Below, piece by piece: positions 6,894-15,424 of a stretch of DNA of 28,930 bases (its first letter is position 1; every line of letters begins with the position of its first letter). The translations under genes and the position numbers were made by a program. Below the pieces are notes generated by a model that saw nothing but the letters and a program-made list of their open reading frames with translations, was not told the origin of the DNA and did not search any database. Source of the stretch: a virus; the IMG/VR virus record IMGVR_UViG_3300009505_001264, positions 1-28,930 of that record. One strand, 5' to 3'.

Positions 6894-8309
6894 TTACCCA
6901 ATATCCGACACATCTTCGTTATTATATGATTTTTTACTGTTCATTTGGTCGTACTTGGATTTAAGTAGATTCTTTGCGCCATTCTCAGAATCACTCATTT
7001 CCACCATTATTTCCGCACCCTTTGTACTTTTTTCATCATATATTTCAATAACACCCGAAGACGTGTCAACTCTACTTGGAAATGTCAAACCATCGGGTCC
7101 AAACCGATTTTTAATGACATGAAATCTACCTGTGCTACTGACTTTGTCAGTTGCTTTTCTAGACAAACTTATCACAAAATCTGCCGTCATTATTTTCCGA
7201 TAACTATCCGCAACTTTTTGTGCTTCAATAATATTATCTTCTAACGATGAACGACTTGCTTGTGATGCAGTCCACACAGGTACTCCGAGTTCGCCCGCAA
7301 GGCCTCGGAGATCCTCATAAATTCCTCCTTGCTCAACATAACTGTTGGCATTATTTCCGTGATTACCAGGAGATAAAATATCTGCATAATCAATCACAAC
7401 CATATCAACGGGATACCCCATTGTATTTGCTAAACTTGCATGAGCAAGAATTGTACTAACTCCTACACTTTTTGTTGGATATTCTTTAATAAGAAGTTTT
7501 CCTTTGATGTTTGCTACAACATTTTTTACAGTTTCTTCATGTTCAACGATATCTTGAAACGGAATACCTGTAAAACAACTATCATAACGAAGACCTACAT
7601 AGCACTCGTTAAGTTCCATTGTATAATGCAAAACATTTTTACCTGCTTTCATTGCCGACTTTCCAAGTGATGCCAAACACCAACTTTTTCCTCCACCGGC
7701 ACTACTGATAATAACACCAAGTTCTCCTGGTCCCAAACCTCCGTTTGTTAAATCATCAATTACATCCCATCCCGTACCTACGGTATCACGTGCAGTTTCT
7801 GACATTCTAAGTTCAATGTCACGTGCATAATCGTGACCCATATCACGTGCAGTTCCTGCTTTTAAAGCATCATCAACAATTCGTTTGATTGAATCGTATT
7901 GACCACCTTTAAGAAAGTCAACACTTTGCATAATTGCATTCTTCAACTTTTGATTTTTACAAAAATCTAAAAATTCGTTTTTAACAAACTCGGTATCATT
8001 CAAATCAACTTGTGTAAATATATTTCTTAGTTGATCTACAATTGCAGCCTTTAAAGAATCAATTCCTACGTCATCACATTTTATTTTGAATACATCTAAT
8101 GTTGCAGTCTTTTTGTATTTTTGATGATGCGTTAAAATTTCGTCAACAATCCATTTGTGTGCTTCACTTTCCCAATACTCCGTTTCAATGATATCATGCG
8201 TTCTATCCAAGAATTTTTTATCATCAATTAAAGCACGAATTGTTTTACTTTGAAATGCAGTCCCAAACTTTTGTAGGGTGTCCACATTATTATTATTAGT
8301 CTCCGTCAT
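6894..8309 (-). CDS. DnaB/T4 gp41-type replicative DNA helicase
   Basis: This 471-residue protein has an N-terminal helical domain (about 1-170) and a RecA-like motor domain. Walker A is SSAGGGKS at 202-209 and Walker B is VVIDYADIL with Asp307. The stretch HYTMELNE near 228-235 matches the conserved H/E region after Walker A in DnaB-type helicases. It should unwind DNA at the phage fork as a hexamer on the lagging strand. It has no primase domain, and no primase gene is seen in the window. It is the last gene of the SSB-RecA-exonuclease-helicase run. A TATAAATA box lies 41 bases upstream. The N-terminus has an Asn run (MTETNNNN) coded by repeated AAT. Confidence 0.92.
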   Translation of the reverse strand: MTETNNNNVDTLQKFGTAFQSKTIRALIDDKKFLDRTHDIIETEYWESEAHKWIVDEILTHHQKYKKTATLDVFKIKCDDVGIDSLKAAIVDQLRNIFTQVDLNDTEFVKNEFLDFCKNQKLKNAIMQSVDFLKGGQYDSIKRIVDDALKAGTARDMGHDYARDIELRMSETARDTVGTGWDVIDDLTNGGLGPGELGVIISSAGGGKSWCLASLGKSAMKAGKNVLHYTMELNECYVGLRYDSCFTGIPFQDIVEHEETVKNVVANIKGKLLIKEYPTKSVGVSTILAHASLANTMGYPVDMVVIDYADILSPGNHGNNANSYVEQGGIYEDLRGLAGELGVPVWTASQASRSSLEDNIIEAQKVADSYRKIMTADFVISLSRKATDKVSSTGRFHVIKNRFGPDGLTFPSRVDTSSGVIEIYDEKSTKGAEIMVEMSDSENGAKNLLKSKYDQMNSKKSYNNEDVSDIG

Positions 8310-8350
8310 ATTTAATAAACTTTATCAGATGATTCCAAATGAATCAAGTC

Positions 8351-8358
8351 TATTTATA
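8351..8358 (-). promoter_or_regulatory. TATAAATA box before the helicase gene
   Basis: Minus strand TATAAATA at 8358-8351, between the exonuclease stop and the helicase start. It is identical to the T4 late core sequence, but a late promoter for a helicase is unexpected, so this may be chance. Confidence 0.25.
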
Positions 8359-8364
8359 AAAAAA

Positions 8365-9444
8365 CTACGAATTACTTGTAATTGCATAGTTGTTTAGAAC
8401 GGTCCACGTTTCCATAAGCCAGTTATGGTGATTAGGAAAGGCTGCCCATAGTTGATCTTCTGCGAACTTTTTACTAAATTCAAATTTATTAAGTTCTGTG
8501 ACTGAAGAATCAATATGATCAAAGATTTTGGTCTGCATACTCGCAGGAAGAATACTATCTTTTAATTGCATTAGATCATAATTTCGTTTTAGCAATTGTT
8601 GATTATCTTCTTTTAAAAAGTTTTTGTACAAAGGCATTTCTTTGAGTTTATCTTCTGAAATTTTTATTAAGTCTTCTCTGTTCAATGGGGTGGTTTCTGC
8701 AAGTTCAGGAAACGCCGTTTTGAGTTTTTTTTCACCTACACCTTTCATTCCATCTATGTTATCTCCACGATCACCGTCAATGGTTCTGTATAATAGAAAA
8801 TTATTTGGATGAATTCCGTACTCCAACGAAACTTTTTCAGGAGTATAAATTGTTCGTTTAGTAGGACTATAAACCGTTACGTCTTCGTCAACGAGTTGTA
8901 GAAAGTCTTTGTCTGTACTCATTATAGTACACTTTTTACCAAGACCACTGAAATATGATCTTGCGAGAAGTGCCATAACATCATCTGCCTCTACATTATC
9001 CATACATATAGTAGTAACAGGAAGCATATTCAAATATTGTATCAATTTAACTATCTGATACTTCATTGAACTTGATTCTTCAGTTTGATCCAAGTCTAAA
9101 CTTAATGCACGGTTTACCCGAAACCGAACATTCTTTTTCATTTTATAGTCGGGAAAGATTTTGCGTCTTCTTGCACTTCCACCTTTTCCATCAAAGATGA
9201 CAACACATCGTGTCGGTTTTCGTAATCTAATTGCGTGACCTATGCTTTTTAAAAACCCGGTATATCCACCGATGTGATCACCATTGTCGTTCGTGGTTGG
9301 ATACATACTCCAAACCCGCATGAACGTGTTCATGCCGTCAATTAAAAGTGTATCAGAATTTATATTCCGATCTACATCTAGTTCTTCTTTTTGTTCAGCT
9401 GAAAACTCCTGAAATAAACTAAATATCTTTTTTTTGTCACTCAT
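8365..9444 (-). CDS. 5'-3' exonuclease / flap endonuclease (T4 RNase H or Pol I 5'-nuclease family)
   Basis: This 359-residue nuclease shows the metal-binding acidic set of the FEN/5'-nuclease family: Asp36 (LLIDGMN), Asp85 (VIFDGKGG), Glu152/Asp154/Asp155 (VEADDVMA), Asp178/Asp180 (STDKDF) and Asp223/Asp225/Asp228 (TIDGDRGDNI). A helix-hairpin-helix region follows (GMKGVGEKKL). It should remove RNA primers and flaps from Okazaki fragments. I place the start at the ATG at 9444, which overlaps the recA stop by 8 bases (ATGAGTGA). A longer reading from 9483 would run 39 further bases into recA and adds no conserved sequence. Its place between recA and the helicase fits lagging-strand processing. 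Confidence 0.93.
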   Translation of the reverse strand: MSDKKKIFSLFQEFSAEQKEELDVDRNINSDTLLIDGMNTFMRVWSMYPTTNDNGDHIGGYTGFLKSIGHAIRLRKPTRCVVIFDGKGGSARRRKIFPDYKMKKNVRFRVNRALSLDLDQTEESSSMKYQIVKLIQYLNMLPVTTICMDNVEADDVMALLARSYFSGLGKKCTIMSTDKDFLQLVDEDVTVYSPTKRTIYTPEKVSLEYGIHPNNFLLYRTIDGDRGDNIDGMKGVGEKKLKTAFPELAETTPLNREDLIKISEDKLKEMPLYKNFLKEDNQQLLKRNYDLMQLKDSILPASMQTKIFDHIDSSVTELNKFEFSKKFAEDQLWAAFPNHHNWLMETWTVLNNYAITSNS

Positions 9445-10597
9445 TTGAAACTGATGCCAATTCAGCATCTTCAATTTCAGCATTATCAGTAAACTCTACA
9501 TCTTCGTCTATGACACTGTTTGCTGATTGATATTCCATAATAAGATTGTCGCATATATGTTGATACAATTCTTCTTTTAATTCTACATCTTTCAACATTT
9601 CAGGAAATTCTTTTGCCATGAACTTATAGTCTTTTCCTTTGGAATCTGTAAATGAATAATACGCACCACCCTGTTTCAAGATTTTGTGAGTTTTGAGTGT
9701 GGTTATCCAACTTCCAACATCATCAACTCCACGATTAAAATAAATTTCAAACGATGCTTTTCGTTGTGGAGGGCCCATTCTATTTTTTACAATGGTTGCT
9801 TCGCACTTTCCACCGATAACTTCCGTGGTTGCACCTTTTTTAATTTGCCCCATACTTTTAAGACGAATGCGAACACTTGCGTGAAACGCAAGTGCTTTAC
9901 CACCACTCGTTGTCCACGGATCACCAAACATAACTCCCATCTTTTGACGAAGTTGGTTAGTGAATACCAATGCGATTTTTTGTCTTCCAATTGTTGAAGT
10001 TAACTTACGCATTGCTTTACTAATTAAAATTGCTTTGGTGGTTGCATAACCATCCTTTGCGTAATCGGCTGCCATCTCAATTTTAGTTGATGCAGCTGAT
10101 ACACTATCTGTTACAATCGTTACGAGTTTATCTTTGTTTGATTTACGTACCGTTGCGATGATATTATCAATCGTTGCGAATATATCTTCAACCGTATCAA
10201 CGTGAACATACAATAACTTGTCAGTATCAACACCTATTGCTTTTAAATACTCAATGGATACACTGGTCTCGGTATCTATTAATACCGCAACACCTCCCTT
10301 CTTTTGAGTTTCCGCAAGAATGTGTCCTGAAATTAAACTTTTACCACTTTGTTCAAGTCCGGTAAGTTCTGTGATTCGGCCTGCTGGTATTCCACCATTA
10401 GGACGATTGGAAATGGCAAGATCAAGAACACTACTTCCTGTCGGAATCCAATCTGAAATCAATGAAGGATCATCACCTTCACTTAAAAAGAACGCAACTT
10501 TGCCTTCATCTTTATATGCAGTATTTAAACTATCTGCGAGAACACTTGCCAAGTCATCTGACTTACTTGTTGCTTTTACTTCTTTTTTCTTTGCCAT
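9437..10597 (-). CDS. recA: RecA/UvsX-type recombinase
   Basis: This 386-residue protein is closer to bacterial RecA than to T4 UvsX in motif wording. Walker A is GLEQSGKS at 80-87, the catalytic Glu is Glu110 (IDTETSVS), Walker B ends in Asp164 (IVTDSVS), and the L2 region has FTNQLRQKMGVMFGDPWTT followed by SGGKALAFHA (about 212-240). It should form filaments on single-stranded DNA for strand exchange and recombination-dependent replication. The C-terminus is acidic, as in RecA (DEDVEFTDNAEIEDAELA). It follows the SSB gene across a 75-base gap that holds a strong hairpin. The start codon is preceded by ATTAAAT, not by a clear Shine-Dalgarno. Confidence 0.95.
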   Translation of the reverse strand: MAKKKEVKATSKSDDLASVLADSLNTAYKDEGKVAFFLSEGDDPSLISDWIPTGSSVLDLAISNRPNGGIPAGRITELTGLEQSGKSLISGHILAETQKKGGVAVLIDTETSVSIEYLKAIGVDTDKLLYVHVDTVEDIFATIDNIIATVRKSNKDKLVTIVTDSVSAASTKIEMAADYAKDGYATTKAILISKAMRKLTSTIGRQKIALVFTNQLRQKMGVMFGDPWTTSGGKALAFHASVRIRLKSMGQIKKGATTEVIGGKCEATIVKNRMGPPQRKASFEIYFNRGVDDVGSWITTLKTHKILKQGGAYYSFTDSKGKDYKFMAKEFPEMLKDVELKEELYQHICDNLIMEYQSANSVIDEDVEFTDNAEIEDAELASVSNE

Positions 10598-10619
10598 ATT
10601 TAATAATTTTTATTTTGCG

Positions 10620-10667
10620 AACCTGTGTGGTAGGGAGTTGCCCTACCACACGTGTGGTTCTTTTTTT
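10620..10667 (+). terminator. Strong intrinsic-terminator-like hairpin, oriented on the plus strand
   Basis: GTGTGGTAGGG (10625-10635), loop AGTTG and CCCTACCACAC (10641-10651) form a perfect 11-bp stem. An outer GAACC/GGTTC pairing extends it, and seven T follow at 10661-10667. On the plus strand this is a textbook rho-independent terminator, yet all genes run on the minus strand. On the minus strand the hairpin is preceded by A and not followed by T. The overlapping 14-base palindrome ACCACACGTGTGGT (10645-10658) offers an alternative fold. Confidence 0.6.
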
Positions 10668-10672
10668 CTTCT

Positions 10673-11503
10673 TTAAGACTTGAACAACTCTTCAAAAGCA
10701 GCCTCAACATCTTCGGTGGAAGTTGCGTTTGGTTTACTTTGTTCAGAAGTTGCACTTGCAACCGTTGGTTGCTTTACTTCTTGTTGTGTTGACTCAACAA
10801 CTACTTTATTAGAACCAACTGATTCCGCAGGTGGAGCATCTTCTTCAGATTCTCCACTCACCCATTTTTCAAGTGCATCTTTCAAGTCATCATAACCGAG
10901 TTCTTGATAGATTTCAGTAATTTCTGCTTGATTGTTAGCAACTGAATCAGCAATATTCTTATTGTCAGATACAGGTGTTGTATTTGGTTTAACACGAATG
11001 TTAGTCTTGGGAAATGATCTACCTGCTTCTTCCGCAGAAAGAAACTCAATAGTGATGTCTCTTCCGTTGGTCGGATCAGTAATGTCTCCATAATCGGGAT
11101 CTGCAATAACTCCCAATAGTTCTTGGTAAACTTCTTTACCAAATCCCCAAAAACGAACTCCTTCTGCTTCTTCACCACGAACGATGACTGGAACAAAAGT
11201 TCTCATTTTTGGCATAAGGGAACGTCCCATGCGATAATCATCTTTATCTCCACTACGAGTCAACTTTTCTGCGAACTCTACGATTGGGTCAGGACGACCA
11301 AATGACTTGGGAGAAAGATAAGTCCGATTGTTGATACCATAATGAAAATATAGTTCAATAAAGGGATTATCTGGTTGATGCATATAAGGTACGATACGAA
11401 CCTGTTGCTTACCGGGTTGAGGTTTCCATTGATAATTCTTACGGTTATTACTCTGAGAGAGATTGGTAAGTTTTGCTTTGATTTTGTCTAGGTCAATTGC
11501 CAT
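10673..11503 (-). CDS. Single-stranded DNA-binding protein, T4 gp32 type
   Basis: This 276-residue protein has the gp32 layout. A basic N-terminal region (about 1-25) suits cooperative self-contact. An OB-fold core follows (KPQPGKQQVRIVPY near 27-40 and FWGFGKEVYQEL near 118-129). The C-terminal tail is long and low in complexity, ending in acidic and aromatic residues (DVEAAFEELFKS) of the type that recruits replication partners. Unlike T4 gp32 there are no Cys residues, so the zinc ribbon is absent; the matching stretch reads LSPKSFGRPDPIVEF. A clear Shine-Dalgarno (AAGGAA) precedes the ATG, and a sigma70-type promoter with a leader made almost only of A and T lies upstream. Confidence 0.88.
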   Translation of the reverse strand: MAIDLDKIKAKLTNLSQSNNRKNYQWKPQPGKQQVRIVPYMHQPDNPFIELYFHYGINNRTYLSPKSFGRPDPIVEFAEKLTRSGDKDDYRMGRSLMPKMRTFVPVIVRGEEAEGVRFWGFGKEVYQELLGVIADPDYGDITDPTNGRDITIEFLSAEEAGRSFPKTNIRVKPNTTPVSDNKNIADSVANNQAEITEIYQELGYDDLKDALEKWVSGESEEDAPPAESVGSNKVVVESTQQEVKQPTVASATSEQSKPNATSTEDVEAAFEELFKS

Positions 11504-11547
11504 TTTTTATTCCTTAGTTTTTATTGTTTTTATTGTTTAATAATATT
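11504..11547 (-). promoter_or_regulatory. AU-rich, unstructured SSB leader; possible autogenous operator
   Basis: The predicted mRNA leader contains two adjacent copies of ACAATAAAA, an AAGGAA ribosome site and almost no G or C otherwise. T4 gp32 represses its own translation by binding cooperatively to an unstructured AU-rich leader. This leader has that character, but the role is inferred. Confidence 0.4.
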
Positions 11548-11553
11548 CTTAAT

Positions 11554-11582
11554 ATAATACTATTCGTTTCGACATTAGTCAA
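11554..11582 (-). promoter_or_regulatory. Sigma70-type promoter for the SSB-recA-exonuclease-helicase run
   Basis: Minus strand TTGACT (11582-11577), 17-base spacer, TATTAT (11559-11554). Both boxes match 5 of 6 consensus bases. RNA would start near 11547, 44 bases before the SSB start. Confidence 0.7.
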
Positions 11583-11597
11583 TAAGAATTATATTTA

Positions 11598-11828
11598 TTA
11601 AGAATTTTTTCCGTGATTTTGTACGAAATCGTAAAATTCAGCTGCAGTTGCTAAAACATCCTGCGTAGTTGGAAGTGGTGGAATTTCGTATGGAATTTTC
11701 TCAAATGTAGCACTATCTTTTGCTTCATTGTTTTCCATATGCCAAGAGTCCCAAACCATCTCTTTTGCGTTTTTTAGTACCTCCAATCGAATGCCGTAGG
11801 CATTTAAGTTATTATTGTTATTAGTCAT
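11598..11828 (-). CDS. Small conserved-type phage protein, function unknown
   Basis: This 76-residue acidic protein begins with an Asn run (MTNNNNNLNAYGIRLEVLK) coded by AAT repeats, like the start of the helicase. The sequence AYGIRLEVLKNAKEMV reminds me of small uncharacterised proteins in T4-like marine phages; I have no functional link. It has no signal peptide, membrane segment or Cys. It has its own promoter 70 bases upstream (11898-11926), a leader with CA repeats and a 6-bp inverted repeat (CATTAA-CGAA-TTAATG), and it is followed by the SSB promoter, so it may be a single early transcript. Confidence 0.7.
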   Translation of the reverse strand: MTNNNNNLNAYGIRLEVLKNAKEMVWDSWHMENNEAKDSATFEKIPYEIPPLPTTQDVLATAAEFYDFVQNHGKNS

Positions 11829-11897
11829 TTATTAATAGATTTTTGTGTGCTTGTGTGTGTGATAAACATTAACGAATTAATGCTTATATATAAATAT

Positions 11898-11926
11898 ATT
11901 CTAACTCAATTTTGTGTCGTTTTCAA
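11898..11926 (-). promoter_or_regulatory. Sigma70-type promoter before the 76-residue gene
   Basis: Minus strand TTGAAA (11926-11921), 17-base spacer, TAGAAT (11903-11898). Each box matches 5 of 6. RNA would start near 11891, leaving a leader of about 60 bases to the ATG at 11828. Confidence 0.65.
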
Positions 11927-11940
11927 GACAAATATTTGAA

Positions 11941-12696
11941 CTATTTTTGCAACATTCGTTCGGTGGAAATACGAACAGCATCTGCATTAATATCACAACC
12001 GATAAAGTTGCGATTCAACGACTTGGCAACTGCCAACGTAGTGCCACTTCCACAATAAAAGTCACCTACCACATCACCTTCGTTACTACTTGCTTTGATA
12101 ATTCTTTCTAAAATCTTAGGATGTTTCTCACTATAATAGTCAGTTGCCTTCTTCACTTTTAATCCAGATGGAATATCATCCCAAACATTTGTAGGTATCG
12201 TTCCAATTTTTAATTTCTCTTCGGTAATATTAGGTCTAGTCTGTTTTTTGCTTATGACAGATTTATACGGAACTCGTATATCAAGATCATTAAACACAAA
12301 TTCATCAGATTTTGTATACACTATAATGTAATCGTGCTTTTTGGCAAACTCTCGTTTGCCACGACCACCTATATTAAACTTTACCACAATTTGATTTCTG
12401 AAATTTTCATATCCAAACACATTATCCATAATCATGCGAATCCAGTGAACTATACGTAAATCCATTTGTAAATAAATTGTTCCGTTTGATTTCAATACTC
12501 GTTTCATTTCATGTAACCGAGGAATATAATGAGAATCTATGGTATGTCGTTCAGCCGGTAAATCTTGATAATCTTTAAACTTTTTACCTGTTCCGTATAA
12601 GATGTCACAATAAATTAAATTTATAGACTCGGTATCTAATCTACCAAGTAACTCTAAATTATCTAATTGATATACTTGATTTGTGTTTGGACTCAC
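11941..12696 (-). CDS. DNA methyltransferase, N6-adenine/N4-cytosine beta type, variant motif IV
   Basis: This 251-residue enzyme has the S-adenosylmethionine-binding motif near its C-terminus (FYCGSGTT, residues 213-220, followed by FIGCDINADAV) and the catalytic region near the N-terminus (LIYCDILYGTG, residues 27-37). That order is the beta class. The usual catalytic DPPY is replaced by DILY (31-34), keeping Asp and Tyr but losing both prolines. The middle (FRNQIVVKFNIGGRGKREF, then KHDYIIVYTKS) is typical of phage and restriction-type methylases. The start is a GTG at 12696, three bases after the SpoVR stop, so it is co-transcribed with the PrkA triad. No restriction partner is seen, which suggests an orphan methylase for self-protection or regulation. 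The target site is unknown. Confidence 0.88.
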   Translation of the reverse strand: MSPNTNQVYQLDNLELLGRLDTESINLIYCDILYGTGKKFKDYQDLPAERHTIDSHYIPRLHEMKRVLKSNGTIYLQMDLRIVHWIRMIMDNVFGYENFRNQIVVKFNIGGRGKREFAKKHDYIIVYTKSDEFVFNDLDIRVPYKSVISKKQTRPNITEEKLKIGTIPTNVWDDIPSGLKVKKATDYYSEKHPKILERIIKASSNEGDVVGDFYCGSGTTLAVAKSLNRNFIGCDINADAVRISTERMLQK

Positions 12697-12699
12697 TTA

Positions 12700-14265
12700 T
12701 CAAACTTTACCACCTTCGTATCGTTTCATTTCTCCATTATTGTAACGATAACGAACTTCTACTTCAACTGACTCTTTTTCATTTCCATATCCTTCTGATT
12801 CTACATCGTATGTAAGGATGTTAATTGGTTTTTTCATAATCTCATGAAGGTATGCCATTGTACCCGTTGCGTATTTAATATCAAGTGGTCTGCCATCAAA
12901 ATCGTGTCTAAGTAAAATTTCTGTATTTTTGTATTTCATGTTTTCCATGTATATGACAGGTCGTCCCATATTAACATGACGTTCAACTAACTTCTGTTTG
13001 ATTGATTTGTAGTCTTTACTTACAACTACATATTTGTTGGTTGATTTATCAAGTGCATATTCAAAGTATTCATATTTTTCACAGAAATCTTTTGTGAAAA
13101 ATTCATTAAGAAATGTTACATCATTATACATTTCACGAACTTCGTAAAGTTTTTCACGACCAAGACCAAGATGTTTGTTCCAATATCTTTTTTCATCTCC
13201 GTTGTCGCAATTTTCATATTCTTTACCAAACTTTCCTTTGTTCCAACGATCTTCGATGTCACGCAATAAAGTATTTCCAAGTTTATATGGATTGTTCATA
13301 TTGTATTTTCCACCAAGAACTCCTGCGTGGTGTTTTGCGTAATCAAAGATTCCTTCGTCTCCCGCAAAGTTACAACTTGCCATGATATAAGAATCCCAAT
13401 AACTTGCCCATCCTTCGTTGAGAACTTTTGTCATTCCTTGTGGACGATAATAAATAGATTCATCACGAATCATACTAAGCACATTCTGTTGCCAGGGTTC
13501 TAAACGACAATGGTTGATAATCATCAACATAATATCTCGTTCAGGTCGAAGTGGAAATTTGTTTTCTGCTAACTTTGTTCGTTCTTCACGCTCTCGTCTT
13601 TGCTTTTCAATATAATGTGCAGGATTAACATACTTCTGCATATATTCTTTCGTTTCCATACGAGAAACGTGTTCTCTTGGTTGACGATCTTCAAAGTTGA
13701 ATTTAGTTGCTTTCTTTAAATTACTTTCACGATAACAAAGTGATGGATCAATTAAATCATCAATTGCAAGAGCTGCATTCAAAAAGTCTTTAACTTTTTT
13801 GCGACCAAACCGATCCATATACATACGAATTTTATCACTATGATTTGCCATCACATTCATCATATTACGATTCGTGTGCTTGAACATAATGTTGTTTTTG
13901 AAAAAATCACTATGTGCAGTTGCGTGTGCAACAACGGTAAGATTATCAACGATAGGATTGTTTCGTTGAAGATACATATAAGTTGGATCGGTATTTACAA
14001 CCATCTCATAAATCTTGCCCATACCAGAGTGATACTGATGATGCAATTGCTCAAATTGTTGTCCGAAATTAAAGTGTGGATAACGAACAGGAAAACCACC
14101 ATAAGCGGCAATCTCAACTATTTCATCTGCATCAAATTCTTCAATACACAACGGATATGGATCAAGTCCATTATCGTAACACGCCTTTAAGCATTCAGGT
14201 ATAAGAGCTGCCAACTCTGGACATACTCCTTCGTTTAAACTATCTACTTCCCATGCAATTCCCAT
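12700..14265 (-). CDS. SpoVR/YcgB family protein
   Basis: This 521-residue protein is full length for SpoVR (about 470-510 in bacteria). Family signatures are GKIYEMVVNTDPTYMYL near 82-98, VVAHATAHSDFFKNN near 111-125 and RPERDIMLMIINHCRLEPWQ near 240-259, followed by MIRDESIYYRPQGMTK and NEGWASYWDSYIM. Several conserved His residues (AHATAHSDFF) suggest metal binding, though no reaction is established for the family. SpoVR affects spore cortex in Bacillus, and YcgB belongs to the stress regulon in enteric bacteria. In bacteria it is commonly found with PrkA and DUF444 genes, exactly as here. It starts 4 bases after the DUF444 gene, with GGAGAAG upstream. The sequence looks intact and under selection. 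Confidence 0.96.
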   Translation of the reverse strand: MGIAWEVDSLNEGVCPELAALIPECLKACYDNGLDPYPLCIEEFDADEIVEIAAYGGFPVRYPHFNFGQQFEQLHHQYHSGMGKIYEMVVNTDPTYMYLQRNNPIVDNLTVVAHATAHSDFFKNNIMFKHTNRNMMNVMANHSDKIRMYMDRFGRKKVKDFLNAALAIDDLIDPSLCYRESNLKKATKFNFEDRQPREHVSRMETKEYMQKYVNPAHYIEKQRREREERTKLAENKFPLRPERDIMLMIINHCRLEPWQQNVLSMIRDESIYYRPQGMTKVLNEGWASYWDSYIMASCNFAGDEGIFDYAKHHAGVLGGKYNMNNPYKLGNTLLRDIEDRWNKGKFGKEYENCDNGDEKRYWNKHLGLGREKLYEVREMYNDVTFLNEFFTKDFCEKYEYFEYALDKSTNKYVVVSKDYKSIKQKLVERHVNMGRPVIYMENMKYKNTEILLRHDFDGRPLDIKYATGTMAYLHEIMKKPINILTYDVESEGYGNEKESVEVEVRYRYNNGEMKRYEGGKV

Positions 14266-14269
14266 AATA

Positions 14270-15424
14270 TTAAAAAGGTACTTCTTCTCCGGCAGGTGTT
14301 AATAACTTTTGAAGTGTTTTAAAAACATCCGAACCATCCTGCATTGATGCGGTTACTATCTTGTTAGGGTCTAGATTCCCCGTTGTAAGTTGTGATTGAA
14401 TATGGGGAAGAAATGTTGCCCAACTTCTTACTGCTTTAACTTCTGTTATTCCTACTAGATTTGCATAAGTCTGCATTTTTTTTAAATGTTCAACACACAA
14501 ATCATTGTCAGAACCAAAGTTTTCTCCATCACTCAAATAAAATACATAAATGTTCCATTCATTCAAGGGAAATGCTTTTTCAATTACATCGTTTACCAAT
14601 TCAAATGCACTACTGATTTTTGTTCCTCCTCCACTTTGGTATTTGTAGAACTTTTCTTTATCAACTTCTTGTGCATGGTGATCGTGGACGATATACTTGA
14701 TTTGAGTTTCTTGGTAAAATCGTTCAATCCAATTTTCAAGATACCAACATAATTCACGAATCAACGAACGTTTTTCATCATCCATACTTGCAGATATATC
14801 CGATACAAAAAAGATTGCGGCGTTTGTATCAGGTACTTCAACTGAACTCCAACTTCTAAACTCTTTGTCATCTTTAATAGGATAAAAATTAGACAAATCT
14901 TTAGGATCATAATCATCTGATGCTATTAATCGTTTGAATGCATTTTTTAGAGTTTTTCGTTTGTGTAATAAACTATTGTTTCCAACTTTAGCAATACGAT
15001 TCCATTTGATTTTTTCTTTGATCATTTCCCCATTTTCTTTGGGCAGAAGATTTGGTAGACGCAGTTCTTCACCGATCATATCAAAATAAGAATCCATGCT
15101 TATACCCACATCAATGTCGTGACCGTCACCCTCTCCTTCACCACCTTCACCAGGTTGGCCACCTTGACCCTGCCCTTGAGGTGGTCCTTCACCTACCTCG
15201 TCTCCTATACCAGCCTCTCCGTTACCAATACCACCACCATCGGATGGAGCTCCGTAGCGAAAACTTGGAAGTTCTACATGAGGTACACGAACAACAACAA
15301 AGTCTTTTCCTCTTCGTGTTATTTTTTGACCACCTTTGATGTGCTTTTTGAGTTTCTCGTCAACATTTCCCTTGACGATATCTCTGTACTCACCGTGGTC
15401 TTCTCTGATTCTGCGTGATGGCAT
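14270..15424 (-). CDS. DUF444 / YeaH-YhbH family protein with von Willebrand A-like domain
   Basis: This 384-residue protein opens with the basic N-terminus of the family (MPSRRIREDHGEYRDIV). A Gly/Gln/Glu-rich linker follows at about 57-103, then SMDSYFDMIGEELRLPNL, which corresponds to the E. coli YeaH region before its C-terminal domain. The second half holds a VWA-like fold with a metal-site motif DISAS (FFVSDISASMDDEKR near 200-215) and FYLSDGENFGSDND further on. In bacteria it is encoded with PrkA kinase, which is thought to act with it. Here it follows prkA by 20 bases and precedes spoVR by 4. Function in the phage is unknown; the family assignment is secure. Confidence 0.95.
   Translation of the reverse strand: MPSRRIREDHGEYRDIVKGNVDEKLKKHIKGGQKITRRGKDFVVVRVPHVELPSFRYGAPSDGGGIGNGEAGIGDEVGEGPPQGQGQGGQPGEGGEGEGDGHDIDVGISMDSYFDMIGEELRLPNLLPKENGEMIKEKIKWNRIAKVGNNSLLHKRKTLKNAFKRLIASDDYDPKDLSNFYPIKDDKEFRSWSSVEVPDTNAAIFFVSDISASMDDEKRSLIRELCWYLENWIERFYQETQIKYIVHDHHAQEVDKEKFYKYQSGGGTKISSAFELVNDVIEKAFPLNEWNIYVFYLSDGENFGSDNDLCVEHLKKMQTYANLVGITEVKAVRSWATFLPHIQSQLTTGNLDPNKIVTASMQDGSDVFKTLQKLLTPAGEEVPF

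Noticed and set aside
9445-9483. Longer N-terminus of the 5'-3' exonuclease from 9483
   Set aside because: It lies inside recA, adds no conserved sequence, and the ATG at 9444 gives an 8-base overlap like that of the small tail gene after the hub-like gene.
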